From: Bauldia sp963759235
GTDB lineage: Bacteria > Pseudomonadota > Alphaproteobacteria > Rhizobiales > Kaistiaceae
Assembly: GCA_963759235.1 (NCBI GenBank)
Contig: CAVWYO010000006.1
Location: 806,001 to 870,000 of the forward strand
Direction: 5' to 3'
DNA length: 64,000 nt
The notes under the pieces were generated by a model, which did no database searches, had not been told where the DNA came from, and worked only from the letters and a program-made list of their open reading frames with translations. The position numbers were made by a program, and so were the translations under genes. How positions within the stretch are numbered: position 1 is the stretch's first letter; every line of letters starts with the position of its first letter. Positions 40,105 through 48,533 of this stretch are shown piece after piece.

Positions 40105-40140
40105 GGTTCTTCCTCCCGCGGCGGCTTTCCGACGACCGTC

Positions 40141-40170
40141 TTGTTCCGTGCAAACGTTTGCACATATACT
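40141..40170 (+). promoter_or_regulatory. possible promoter of the lacI-family gene at 40258
   Basis: TTGTTC (40141-40146) and TATACT (40165-40170), 18 bp apart, with the LacI-type palindrome filling the spacer. This arrangement would allow autorepression. The -35 match is weak. Confidence 0.35.
40148..40163. promoter_or_regulatory. LacI-family operator (perfect palindrome)
   Basis: GTGCAAACGTTTGCAC is a perfect 16-bp palindrome with the central CG and the AAACGTTT core typical of LacI/GalR operators. It lies in the divergent region between the M24 operon (start 40104) and the lacI-family gene (start 40258). Confidence 0.82.
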
Positions 40171-40257
40171 GCCACAATGAAGCCGGGAGTCAACCGGCGA
40201 CGGGGTTCGTGTGAGAACGGGTGAGGGCTGGGCAGGAATGCGGACGGCGTTCAGCTA

Positions 40258-41292
40258 ATGCGGCGACGGGCCACCCTGAAAGACGTGGCGAGCGCTGCCG
40301 GCGTCCATCTGTCGACGGTCTCGCGAGCGCTGAACCCGCGCACGCAGCATCTGCTGACGCCCGAAGTCGTCGCGCAGATCAAGGTGATCAGTCGAGAGCT
40401 CGATTATCACCCAAACGCGGCCGCCCATTCGCTAAGGACCAACCGCTCAAGGACCGTCGGCATTGTCGTCCCCGACATCACCAATCCGGTCTTTCCGCCG
40501 ATCATCCGCGGCATCGAGGATGCGCTCACGCAGCGGGGATATCTGGCGATGGTGGCGAATAGCGATGGCCGCCTCGACCGGGAGGCGGAGATAGCGCGGG
40601 TGCTCCGGGGACGAGGTGTCGACGGATTGGTTCTGGCCAGCGTTGAAAGGCGGGACGAAGCGGTGTCGAGGCTGTCGGTGGAGGGGCTTCCCATCGTCAC
40701 GGTCAATCGGCGTGTCGACGATCCGGCGGTTTCGTCGGTGGTCAATGACGAGGAGGCCGGCATCCGCGATGTGCTCCGTCATCTGGTTGATCTCGGCCAC
40801 CGGACGATCGCAAATCTGGCCGGCCCGCAGGTGCTGTCGACGGGCGAGGAACGCTACCGCGCGTTCGAGTCCAATTGCCGCGCGCTGGGCATCGAGGGTG
40901 ATCCGAACCTCGTCGCCTTTGCCGCAAGCTTCAACGAAGACGAAGGCCTCGCGCGGACCGAAGAGCTGCTTCGTCGACGAACGGACTTCACCGCCATCGT
41001 TTGCGCAAACGACCGGCTGGCGATCGGGGCGATCGAAGCACTTCGCGGTCATCGTCTCGATTGCCCCGGTGACGTGTCGGTCACCGGCTATAACGACATG
41101 CCGCTCGTCGACCGCCTGTCGCCGCCGCTGACGACCGTGCGCATCCAGCAGTACGACGTTGGCCTCGATGCGGCGGGCCTCCTGGTTGATATGATGGAGA
41201 CACCCCCGGAGCAGTGGCGCCCCCGCCATCTCATCCGCCCCGTCGAACTGATCGTACGAGCGTCCACCGCCGCTCCAGCCTGTTCCAGGTAA
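40258..41292 (+). CDS. LacI family transcriptional regulator
   Basis: Repressor of 344 aa. The DNA-binding domain LKDVASAAGVHLSTVSRALN and hinge are followed by the effector core starting at RTVGIVVPDITNPVFPPI, with ICANDRLAIGAIEAL and the late TTVRIQQYDVG blocks of the family. It reads away from the M24-dehydrogenase-importer operon and shares with it the palindrome at 40148-40163, so it is very likely the regulator of that operon and of itself. The effector is unknown. Confidence 0.9.
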   Translation: MRRRATLKDVASAAGVHLSTVSRALNPRTQHLLTPEVVAQIKVISRELDYHPNAAAHSLRTNRSRTVGIVVPDITNPVFPPIIRGIEDALTQRGYLAMVANSDGRLDREAEIARVLRGRGVDGLVLASVERRDEAVSRLSVEGLPIVTVNRRVDDPAVSSVVNDEEAGIRDVLRHLVDLGHRTIANLAGPQVLSTGEERYRAFESNCRALGIEGDPNLVAFAASFNEDEGLARTEELLRRRTDFTAIVCANDRLAIGAIEALRGHRLDCPGDVSVTGYNDMPLVDRLSPPLTTVRIQQYDVGLDAAGLLVDMMETPPEQWRPRHLIRPVELIVRASTAAPACSR

Positions 41293-41599
41293 AGGCTCGG
41301 TCTGAAGGGAATCGATTTCGCTTCGAACCGAAAGCGGCCAAGGCTGATTGGAACGGATATTTGGATGCCGCGGCTGATAGTCCGGGCGGCTGGGCCGGTC
41401 GCGGAGAAGATCCGGACGCCCCGCGGCGCCGATCATCGACGGCCAGGACCTGTCGACGGCGGCGAGGGCGCTTGGCATGGCGGGGCCGGAAACGCTTGCC
41501 GTAAGCGATCGCGTCTCAATATAGTCGTCGCGGCACAACGCAGTTGGGTACAAGGCCGGCAAAGGCTTGCCCTTGCGGAGCGACGGGGAGGTCGACGCC
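41293..41599. other. 307-bp intergenic region before the importer operon
   Basis: No gene of recognisable family and no clear palindrome. It ends with GGGGAGG (41585-41591), a good ribosome-binding site for the GTG at 41600, which supports that start for the following ATPase gene. Confidence 0.55.
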
Positions 41600-43181
41600 G
41601 TGACGGAGTTCTGGAACGGCCCACGCCGCGAGCGCGGCATTGCCGCGCGCTACGGAAGAAGGCCGGGGACCTGCTGCCGTCCTCGAAATGCTCAACATCG
41701 CCAAGCGGTTCGACGCCACACAGGCGCTCGAGGACGTGTCGCTAACCCTCTTTCCGGGCGAGATCCACGCGCTGCTCGGGGAAAACGGCGCCGGCAAGTC
41801 GACGCTGATCAAGATCATCACAGGCGTCCACCAGCCGGACCGCGGCGAGATCCGGCTTGCCGGAAAGCCGGTCGTAATCCGCAACGCGGCGGAGGCCCAG
41901 CGCCTCGGTGTTGCGGCGATCTATCAGGAGCCGCTGCTCTTCCCCGATCTCAACGTCGCCGAGAACATCTTCATCAGCCACCAAGACCGCGGACCGGTGG
42001 TCGGCTGGCACCGGATGTTCGTCAGGGCCGAAGAGATCCTCGCCGAACTCGGCGTCTCCCTCGACGTCCGCAGCCCGGCGCGCGGGCTGACCCTCGCGGC
42101 ACAGCAATCGGTTGAGATCGCCAAGGCCATCTCGCTGAACGTCCGCGTGCTGATCATGGACGAGCCGACGGCGTCGCTCTCGGCTCATGAAGTCGCCCAG
42201 CTCTTCAAACTGATCCGCGACCTTCGCGCCCAGGGGGTCGCCATCCTGTTCGTCAGTCACCGGATCGAGGAAGTGTTCGAGATCGCCGACACGGTGACCG
42301 TCTTCCGCGACGGGCGTCTTATTTCGACGCGCCCGCGCGCCGAGACGACCTCGCAGCGATCCATCGCCGATATGGTTGGCCGCGAAATGGGATTGCTGCA
42401 GCCGCGGCCGCCGACGCCCGAGGGTGAGCTGCTGCTGTCGGTGCGCGGCCTCGGGCTGCGGGGTGTCTTCGAAGACGTCACATTCGACCTTCATCGGGGC
42501 GAAGTGCTCGGCTTTGGCGGCCTCATCGGGGCCGGTCGCACCGATGTCGGCCTGGCGCTGTTTGGGATCGTGCCGGCCACCTCGGGCACCATCGTTCTCA
42601 ACGGCAAGCCGATCACCATTCATTCGCCGCGCGAAGGCATGAACCTCGGCATTGCCTACGTCTCCGAGGACCGCCGGCAGCTTGGCCTTTCCATGCCGAT
42701 GTCGATCTACGCCAACATCACGCTGCCGGTGCTCCGGCGCTATCTCAACCGCTTCGGCCTCATTCGCACGGCGATGGAGCGGGCGACGGCCGAGATTTTT
42801 CGCGAGCGGCTGTCGATCCGGACATCCTCGGTCGACCTTGCGGTGGCCAAGCTCTCAGGCGGCAATCAGCAGAAAGTGATGCTGAGCAAATGGCTCAATA
42901 CCCGGCCGTCGGTGCTCATCCTCGACGAGCCGACCCGCGGCATCGACGTCGGCGCCAAGGCCGAGGTCCATGCCATGATCGGCGAACTCGCCGCCGAGGG
43001 CATCGGCATCATCCTCATCTCCTCCGATCTTCCCGAGGTGCTGGCCATGAGCGACCGCCTGCTGGTCATGCGCGAGGGTCGCCAGATGGCGATCTTCAGT
43101 CGCGAGGAGGCCAATCAGGAGTCGGTCATGACGGCTGCCATGGGGCAGGACACCAATTCTCAGGACGGAGTGGCGGCATGA
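41600..43181 (+). CDS. sugar ABC transporter double ATPase, RbsA/RhaT/LsrA class (one-base frameshift at 41609-41610)
   Basis: ATPase with two ABC domains, about 526 aa. The first has Walker A GENGAGKST, the second has the degenerate GLIGAGRTD usual for this class and the LSGGNQQKV signature. The main frame has no good start, but GTG 41600 behind GGGGAGG reads MTE and, after removal of one T in GAGTTC (41606-41611), continues as SGTAHAASAALPRATEEG straight into the ATPase. This is the fourth GAGTC to GAGTTC change in the window. It heads an ATPase-permease-permease-binding protein operon like lsrACDB; a rhamnose-type substrate is as likely as AI-2. Confidence 0.83.
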
Positions 43182-44227
43182 ACTGGCTGCAACGCCATGT
43201 CCGCCCCGAGCAGGTGCGCGAACTCAGTCTCCTGCTTCTCATCGTCGTCGCCGTCATCGTGTTCGGCTCGATGATCCCCAACTACTACACATCGCGGACC
43301 TTCGACCGCATCGCCTCGAGCGTCGCCGTGATCACCATCGTTGCGGTCGGCCAGACGCTCGTCGTCCTGACGCGGAACATAGATCTTTCGGTCGGCTCCA
43401 TCGTCGGCTGCACCGCCTATTTCGTCGGAACGCTCGTCGCGAGAAACAACGATCTTAACCCGCTCCTCGCCGTTCTCGTGGCCGTGGCGCTCGGCGGCGG
43501 CATGGGTGCCGTCAACGGCGTGCTGGTCGCATGGGGGCGCATCCCCGCAATCATCGTGACGCTGGGGACACTGGCAATCTATCGTGGACTGCTCGTCGAT
43601 CTGTCGGGCGCCAAGACCGTGACGACCGACAGCCTGCCCGCATGGCTCATCGATCTGCCGCGTACCAATTTCATTTCGATAGGGGACTTCTACGTCCGGG
43701 TGCTCGTCATGTTGGCGCTCGCCATGGTAGTGATATTTCAGATCGGCGCGAGCTACCTCTCTTTTGGCCGACGCCTCTACGCCATCGGAAGCAACCCCGA
43801 CGCGGCCGCCTTGATCGGGCTTCCGATACGGCGCCAGGTTTTCACAGCCTTCGTGCTCTGCGGCGCCCTCGCCGGTCTTGCCGGGTTCGTCACCCTGGCG
43901 CGCTTCGGAAACATCACCGTGGAGGCAGGGCGCGGACTCGAGCTCGAAGTGGTCGCCGCGGTTGTCGTCGGCGGGGTCAACATCTTCGGCGGGTCGGGAA
44001 CCGTGATGGGCGCCATGCTGGGTGCGATCATGATCGGCGTTCTGGAGCAAAGCCTGTTCCGGCTCCAGATCAGCGAGTTCTGGCGCGACGCTTTTCTCGG
44101 ACTACTGATCCTCCTGGCCGTCGCCAGCGACGCGGTCATCCTGCAACGCATGCGCGCGCTATGGACGCGAACCGAACTGAAGCTCGTGGCCAAGCCACCT
44201 GCGGACACCGGAGGCGCCAGACCGTGA
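43178..44227 (+). CDS. sugar ABC transporter permease, RbsC/LsrC class
   Basis: Membrane permease of 349 aa of the ribose/AI-2/rhamnose class. The ATG overlaps the ATPase stop by four bases. Helices start at LLLLIVVAVIVFGSMI; the class motifs VVLTRNIDLSVGSIVG and VVVGGVNIFGGSGTVMGA are both present. The stop overlaps the GTG of the second permease gene, so translation is coupled. Confidence 0.88.
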   Translation: MNWLQRHVRPEQVRELSLLLLIVVAVIVFGSMIPNYYTSRTFDRIASSVAVITIVAVGQTLVVLTRNIDLSVGSIVGCTAYFVGTLVARNNDLNPLLAVLVAVALGGGMGAVNGVLVAWGRIPAIIVTLGTLAIYRGLLVDLSGAKTVTTDSLPAWLIDLPRTNFISIGDFYVRVLVMLALAMVVIFQIGASYLSFGRRLYAIGSNPDAAALIGLPIRRQVFTAFVLCGALAGLAGFVTLARFGNITVEAGRGLELEVVAAVVVGGVNIFGGSGTVMGAMLGAIMIGVLEQSLFRLQISEFWRDAFLGLLILLAVASDAVILQRMRALWTRTELKLVAKPPADTGGARP

Positions 44228-45189
44228 CCTTGGTCGGCCGCCTCAAGAGCTGGGAGGGGCTGCTGCTTGCGCTGCTCGCGGCGATTGTCCTCATGAACAT
44301 CCTGCGGTCGCCCTACTACCTCGGCGTCGACAACATCGTGAACCTGTTCCAGCTCTCGATCGAGAAGATCATCGTCGCCCTGATGATGACGCTGGTCATT
44401 ATCAACGGTGAGATCGACCTCTCGGTAGCGTCGGTGATGGGTCTGGCGGCGTGCGTGTTCGCCTGGCTCTTCCAGCTCGGCACACCGGTGCCGCTGGCGC
44501 TTTTTGCCGGCCTCCTGGCCGGGTTGGTAGCCGGCCTGTTCAATGGTTTTTGGGTCGCCTATGTCGGTCTGCCATCGCTGGCGGTCACTCTCGCCGGCCT
44601 GATCGGCTTCCGCGGCGTTGCCCGCATCCTCTTGGAAGATCGCGCCATCGGCGGATTCCCCGAGTGGTTCAATGCGCTCGGCCAGCAGCCGGTTGTCGGC
44701 CCGATTACCTTGTCCATAGCCGTCTTCGTGCTGCTGTTCGTGATCATCGCGATCACCTTGCACCGTTCAGCGCTTGGCCGCCTGGTTTACGTGATCGGCA
44801 ACAACCCGCAGGCGGCACGCTTCTCCGGCGTCCGGGTAAGGCTGGTGAAGATGGTGATTTTCGCCGCGTCGGGTACAATCGCCGCGCTCGCCGGTCTTCT
44901 GTATACCGCGCGGCTCGGCTCGGTCAGGGGCGATATGGCCTCCGGTTTCGAACTCGACATCATCACGATCGTGCTGCTCGGCGGCGTAAGCATCTTTGGT
45001 GGCTCGGGGAATCTGGTGGGGGTCGGACTGTCGATCCTCGTCATCCTGAACCTCCGCAATGGAATGGGTCTCGCCAATATCACCGGCAATACCCAGACAA
45101 GCGTAATCGGAGCTCTGCTGATCCTGTCGGTCTTGGCTCCGAACATGGCGCAGATGCTGAGCAATAAGTGGAAAGGGAGAGAGACATGA
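44224..45189 (+). CDS. sugar ABC transporter permease, RbsC/LsrD class
   Basis: Second permease (321 aa), GTG start overlapping the previous stop. It carries MMTLVIINGEIDLSVASVMG and VLLGGVSIFGGSGNLVGVG, the same two class motifs as its partner. The frame is open further upstream, but that part lies over the first permease gene. Its end overlaps the start of the binding-protein gene by four bases. Confidence 0.88.
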   Translation: MTLVGRLKSWEGLLLALLAAIVLMNILRSPYYLGVDNIVNLFQLSIEKIIVALMMTLVIINGEIDLSVASVMGLAACVFAWLFQLGTPVPLALFAGLLAGLVAGLFNGFWVAYVGLPSLAVTLAGLIGFRGVARILLEDRAIGGFPEWFNALGQQPVVGPITLSIAVFVLLFVIIAITLHRSALGRLVYVIGNNPQAARFSGVRVRLVKMVIFAASGTIAALAGLLYTARLGSVRGDMASGFELDIITIVLLGGVSIFGGSGNLVGVGLSILVILNLRNGMGLANITGNTQTSVIGALLILSVLAPNMAQMLSNKWKGRET

Positions 45190-46226
45190 AGAAATACCTT
45201 CTCGCCGCCGCTGCCGTGGCGATGGCCATGACGGTGAGCCACGGCGCAATGGCGCAGTCCATGGCCGAACCGGGTCAAGCCCTGGACATGGTTCTACTGC
45301 CGAAGTTCCTCGGCATCCTGCCCTTCGATCAGGCCCATCAGGGCGCGCTCGAAGCGGCGAAGGAATTGAAGAACCCCAACGAACTTCAATACCTCGGGCC
45401 AACTCCCGAGAACAGCGTCGCCGGCCAGATCGAAATCGTGACCAACGCCACTACTCAGGGCGTTGCCGCGATCATGATGTCGAATAACTCCGGAGACCAG
45501 ATCGTGCCGGCGGCCAAGGCGGCGCAGGCCAAGGGCATCAAGGTGGTGACATGGGACTCGCCGATCCCCTCGGCCGAGGGCGAAGACGTTTTCGTCGCCC
45601 AGGTCGATTTCACCGAGACCGGCAAGGTCATGGCCGACATGGCTCTGTCGATCCTCGGCGCCGACGGCGGCAAGTTCGCGATTCTCTCGGCGTCCCCGGA
45701 CGCGGCCAACCAGAACGCCTGGATCGCCGCCATGAAGGACGCGTTGAAGGATCCGAAATACGCCAAGCTCGACCTGATCGATACCGTCTACGGCAACGAC
45801 CAGTCGGAAGAGAGCTACAACCAGGCCAACGCCCTGATCGACAAGTATCCCGACATGAAGCTGATCATGGCGCCGACCTCGGTCGGCATCGTCGCGGCGG
45901 CAAAGGCGGTTCAGGACGGCGGACTGTGCGACAAGGTCAAGATCAGCGGGCTCGGTGTTCCGAGCGAAATGCTGGCCTACACGATGAATGGCTGCGCTCC
46001 TGAATTCGCGCTGTGGAGCTTCGTTGATCTTGGCTACCTCACCTACCAGACCGCCTACGCGCTCGCCACCGGTGCCATCAAGGCCGAGGACGGCGCGAGC
46101 TTCAAGGCCGGCCGCCTGGGTGACTACACGATCACCAAAGACCCGACCCGCGACGCGGGCCTCCGCATCCTGATGGGGCCGTTCTCGGTCTACAACAAGG
46201 ACAACGTTGAGGCGGCTGCGAAATAA
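45186..46226 (+). CDS. rhamnose/AI-2-type ABC transporter substrate-binding protein
   Basis: Periplasmic binding protein of 346 aa with a signal peptide (KKYLLAAAAVAMAMTVSHG, cleavage after AMA). The mature domain has YLGPTPENSVAGQIEIV and GIKVVTWDSPIPS, close in pattern to both LsrB and rhizobial RhaS, and the C-terminal FKAGRLGDYTI plus VYNKDNVEA typical of that pair. It is the last gene of the operon; neither rhamnose catabolic genes nor lsrK/F/G are nearby, so I leave the substrate open. A 9-bp stem-loop follows. Confidence 0.85.
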   Translation: MKKYLLAAAAVAMAMTVSHGAMAQSMAEPGQALDMVLLPKFLGILPFDQAHQGALEAAKELKNPNELQYLGPTPENSVAGQIEIVTNATTQGVAAIMMSNNSGDQIVPAAKAAQAKGIKVVTWDSPIPSAEGEDVFVAQVDFTETGKVMADMALSILGADGGKFAILSASPDAANQNAWIAAMKDALKDPKYAKLDLIDTVYGNDQSEESYNQANALIDKYPDMKLIMAPTSVGIVAAAKAVQDGGLCDKVKISGLGVPSEMLAYTMNGCAPEFALWSFVDLGYLTYQTAYALATGAIKAEDGASFKAGRLGDYTITKDPTRDAGLRILMGPFSVYNKDNVEAAAK

Positions 46227-46247
46227 CGCCGTCTCGAAACAAGCGGA

Positions 46248-46271
46248 CCGGCGCGCGGCATCGTGCGCCGG
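46248..46271 (+). terminator. stem-loop after the last gene of the importer operon
   Basis: CCGGCGCGC (46248-46256) pairs with GTGCGCCGG (46263-46271) through nine pairs including one G-U, with the loop GGCATC. It is 22 bp after the stop codon and at the end of the operon, so a terminator is plausible, although no T-run follows. Confidence 0.45.
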
Positions 46272-46477
46272 CCCTGCCCGACGAAGCGAGGTCTCGCCGG
46301 TCTCGTCGAAGATGCGCTGCACGTCACGCCAGGGAAATGGCGAATTTCTGGGCTCCGTTACATCAAAGCCGATGGTACGCCTGATGCCTATGCTCGCCGA
46401 CCCGCCAATTGTGCATGATCAATGGCCGCAAGCGACCCCGCGTAGCTCGATGGCCTCGATTTAGGCCCCGGCAGCGG

Positions 46478-46640
46478 CCTTGCCTCTGCCTCGCGATGCT
46501 GACGTCCAGCCTGGCGCGGGGTCTGCGGTATCCCGAATTGAACCGATCGTCGCGCGTCTGGACCATTCCCGGCGAGGGGGTGAAGAACCACAAGACCCAC
46601 GTCATTCCCCTGTCAGGGGCAGCGATCGACATCCGCGATC
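46478..46640 (+). pseudogene. tyrosine recombinase (phage-type integrase) remnant
   Basis: In one frame the region reads CLAMLT, then a scrambled stretch, LRYPELN and RVWTIPGEGVKNHKTHVIPL followed by SGAA, which matches the catalytic-domain section of tyrosine integrases (first active-site Arg region, then W-x-IP...KN...H-x-VPLS). No start, no N-terminal SAM-like domain and no C-terminal R-H-Y box are present, so it is a decayed fragment. The 46227-46840 gap holds no other recognisable gene. Confidence 0.7.
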
Positions 46641-46777
46641 GAGCCTTCGCGCCGGCGGCACCAACCCGGGACCCATGCCGCTTGCGCACGAGAACTGGCG
46701 GCTCTGACGTCGAGCCCTCCGACGGAACAGACGATTCTTCCGTCTTGATGGGTGTCCGTCGTCGGGCGCGACCCGTA

Positions 46778-46806
46778 TTGCTCGGCGTCGCATCGTATTA
46801 TAAGAT
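46778..46806 (+). promoter_or_regulatory. putative promoter of the GH51 gene
   Basis: TTGCTC (46778-46783), 17 bp, TAAGAT (46801-46806). The ATATCA-N7-TGATAT site begins two bases after the -10, a repressor-type position covering the transcription start. Confidence 0.45.
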
Positions 46807-46808
46807 AC

Positions 46809-46827
46809 ATATCACATAATATGATAT
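46809..46827. promoter_or_regulatory. ATATCA-N7-TGATAT site, copy 1 (before GH51 gene)
   Basis: ATATCA (46809-46814), CATAATA, TGATAT (46822-46827), a perfect inverted repeat in its arms. The same arm-spacer architecture is found at 48412-48430 and 55990-56008, the last one directly before a winged-helix regulator gene. Confidence 0.7.
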
Positions 46828-46840
46828 GCTATGGGGGCGG

Positions 46841-48355
46841 ATGCGAATGAGGGCGCGGGTCGCGGTCCACAAGGATTTTACGGTCGGTCCAATCGACGAC
46901 CGGATCTACAGCGCGTTTCTTGAGCACCTCGGCCGGGCGATCTATGGCGGCATCTATGAGCCCGGCCACAAGACCGCCGACGAGAACGGCTTTCGCGGCG
47001 ACGTGCTGGAACTCGTCCGCGATCTGAATCCGCCGCTGGTTCGCTATCCCGGCGGCAATTTCGTCTCGGCCTATCGCTGGGAGGACGGCATCGGCCCGCA
47101 GAACCAGCGGCCGGTGCGCCTCGACCTTGCGTGGCGGACCCGCGAGCCCAACCAGATCGGCACCGACGAGTTCGGGCGCTGGTGCGAGGCTGCCGGCACA
47201 GAAATGATGCTGGCCGTCAATCTCGGATCCCGCGGCCTCGATGACGCGCGCAATCTCCTCGAATACTGCAACCACCCGGAGGGCACCTATTGGAGCGATT
47301 TGCGAGTCGCCAACGGCCACAAGGACCCGTATGGGGTCCGGTTGTGGTGTCTCGGCAACGAGATGGACGGGCCCTGGCAGGTCGGTCACAAGACCGCTCA
47401 CGAATACGGACGCATCGCCCACGAGACCGCCAAGGCGATGCGGAAATACGACTCGAAGATCGAGCTGGTCGTTTGCGGCTCGTCGCACAGCCACATGCCC
47501 ACTTACCCGGAATGGGAGGCGACGGTTCTTGATGAGTGCTACGACAATGTCGACTACGTCTCGCTGCACATGTATTTCGAGAACTACGAGCAGAACTATC
47601 TGAATTTCTTGGCAAAACCGCTTGTAATGGACCGCTACATCCACACCATCGGCGGCGTCATCGACTACGTGAAGGCCAAGAAGCGCTCGAAGAAGGACAT
47701 CTACATCTGCTTCGACGAATGGAACGTCTGGTACCACAACCGGCAGCAGGACCACGACGATTTCGAGAGCTGGGACTGGCCGGTCGCGCCCCCGCTTCTC
47801 GAGGACGTCTATAACTTCGAGGACGTGCTCGTCGTCGGCTGCGTGCTCAACACCTTCATCCGCCGCAGCGATCGGGTGAAGATCGCCTGCATCGCCCAAC
47901 TGGTCAACGTCATCGCTCCGATCATGACGGAGACAGGCGGCCCGGCCTGGCGGCAAACGACGTATTATCCGCTGTACTTTGCGTCAGTCTACGGGCGCGG
48001 CGAAGCGCTGGCCCTCTCCGTCGACGTTCCCGCCTACGATGCCGAGGTCGCCGACGATGTACCGTATCTCGACATCGCGGCCGTCAGGAACACGGACGGA
48101 AAGACGCTGACCTTCTTCGCCGTCAACCGGCATCCCGACGAATTCTTGACCGTCGACATTAACCTCTCCGGTTTCGCACCCCGGGACATTGTGGACCACG
48201 TCACCCTTGCCCACCCGGATCTGCGCGCGGTGAACACCGCGAAGGCGCAGAAGCAGGTTGGCCCAAAAAAGGGGAAGGGTGCGGTGATCGGCGACAACGG
48301 GTTGCGGTGCAAGCTTCCTCCCCGGTCCTATCACATGATCCGCGTTGGGACCTGA
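46841..48355 (+). CDS. abfA: GH51 alpha-L-arabinofuranosidase
   Basis: Cytoplasmic exo-enzyme (504 aa) that removes terminal alpha-L-arabinofuranosyl groups from imported arabino-oligosaccharides. The acid/base is Glu174 (WCLGNEMDGPW) and the nucleophile Glu293 (ICFDEWNVWY), one residue off the numbering of the well-studied Geobacillus enzyme, which supports the ATG at 46841. An ATG six bases later is possible. The barrel is followed by the C-terminal beta domain. It is preceded by a regulator-type inverted repeat shared with the importer operon downstream. Confidence 0.92.
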   Translation: MRMRARVAVHKDFTVGPIDDRIYSAFLEHLGRAIYGGIYEPGHKTADENGFRGDVLELVRDLNPPLVRYPGGNFVSAYRWEDGIGPQNQRPVRLDLAWRTREPNQIGTDEFGRWCEAAGTEMMLAVNLGSRGLDDARNLLEYCNHPEGTYWSDLRVANGHKDPYGVRLWCLGNEMDGPWQVGHKTAHEYGRIAHETAKAMRKYDSKIELVVCGSSHSHMPTYPEWEATVLDECYDNVDYVSLHMYFENYEQNYLNFLAKPLVMDRYIHTIGGVIDYVKAKKRSKKDIYICFDEWNVWYHNRQQDHDDFESWDWPVAPPLLEDVYNFEDVLVVGCVLNTFIRRSDRVKIACIAQLVNVIAPIMTETGGPAWRQTTYYPLYFASVYGRGEALALSVDVPAYDAEVADDVPYLDIAAVRNTDGKTLTFFAVNRHPDEFLTVDINLSGFAPRDIVDHVTLAHPDLRAVNTAKAQKQVGPKKGKGAVIGDNGLRCKLPPRSYHMIRVGT

Positions 48356-48411
48356 CTGAGACCGGGCCTGCGGTGACCGGACGGCGTACGTTGCGCCGCC
48401 CGGTCCCTCAC

Positions 48412-48430
48412 ATATCCATGTTCCTGATAT
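48412..48430. promoter_or_regulatory. ATATCC-N7-TGATAT site, copy 2 (before the oligosaccharide importer operon)
   Basis: ATATCC (48412-48417), ATGTTCC, TGATAT (48425-48430), with one arm mismatch relative to the other two copies. It ends 15 bp upstream of the -35 box at 48446, so here a bound regulator would sit just upstream of RNA polymerase rather than over the start. Confidence 0.6.
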
Positions 48431-48445
48431 ATATCATCAAGCCTG

Positions 48446-48474
48446 TTGACCCTCATTTTCGTACGATGTATTTT
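48446..48474 (+). promoter_or_regulatory. putative sigma-70 promoter of the importer operon
   Basis: TTGACC (48446-48451), 17 bp, TATTTT (48469-48474); five of six and four of six matches to consensus with ideal spacing. It is 60 bp upstream of the binding-protein start. Confidence 0.6.
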
Positions 48475-48533
48475 TGGCACGTTAGAAAAGACGTGGCCCC
48501 GACCCACGCAATTTTCGAGGGAGGAACAATCGG

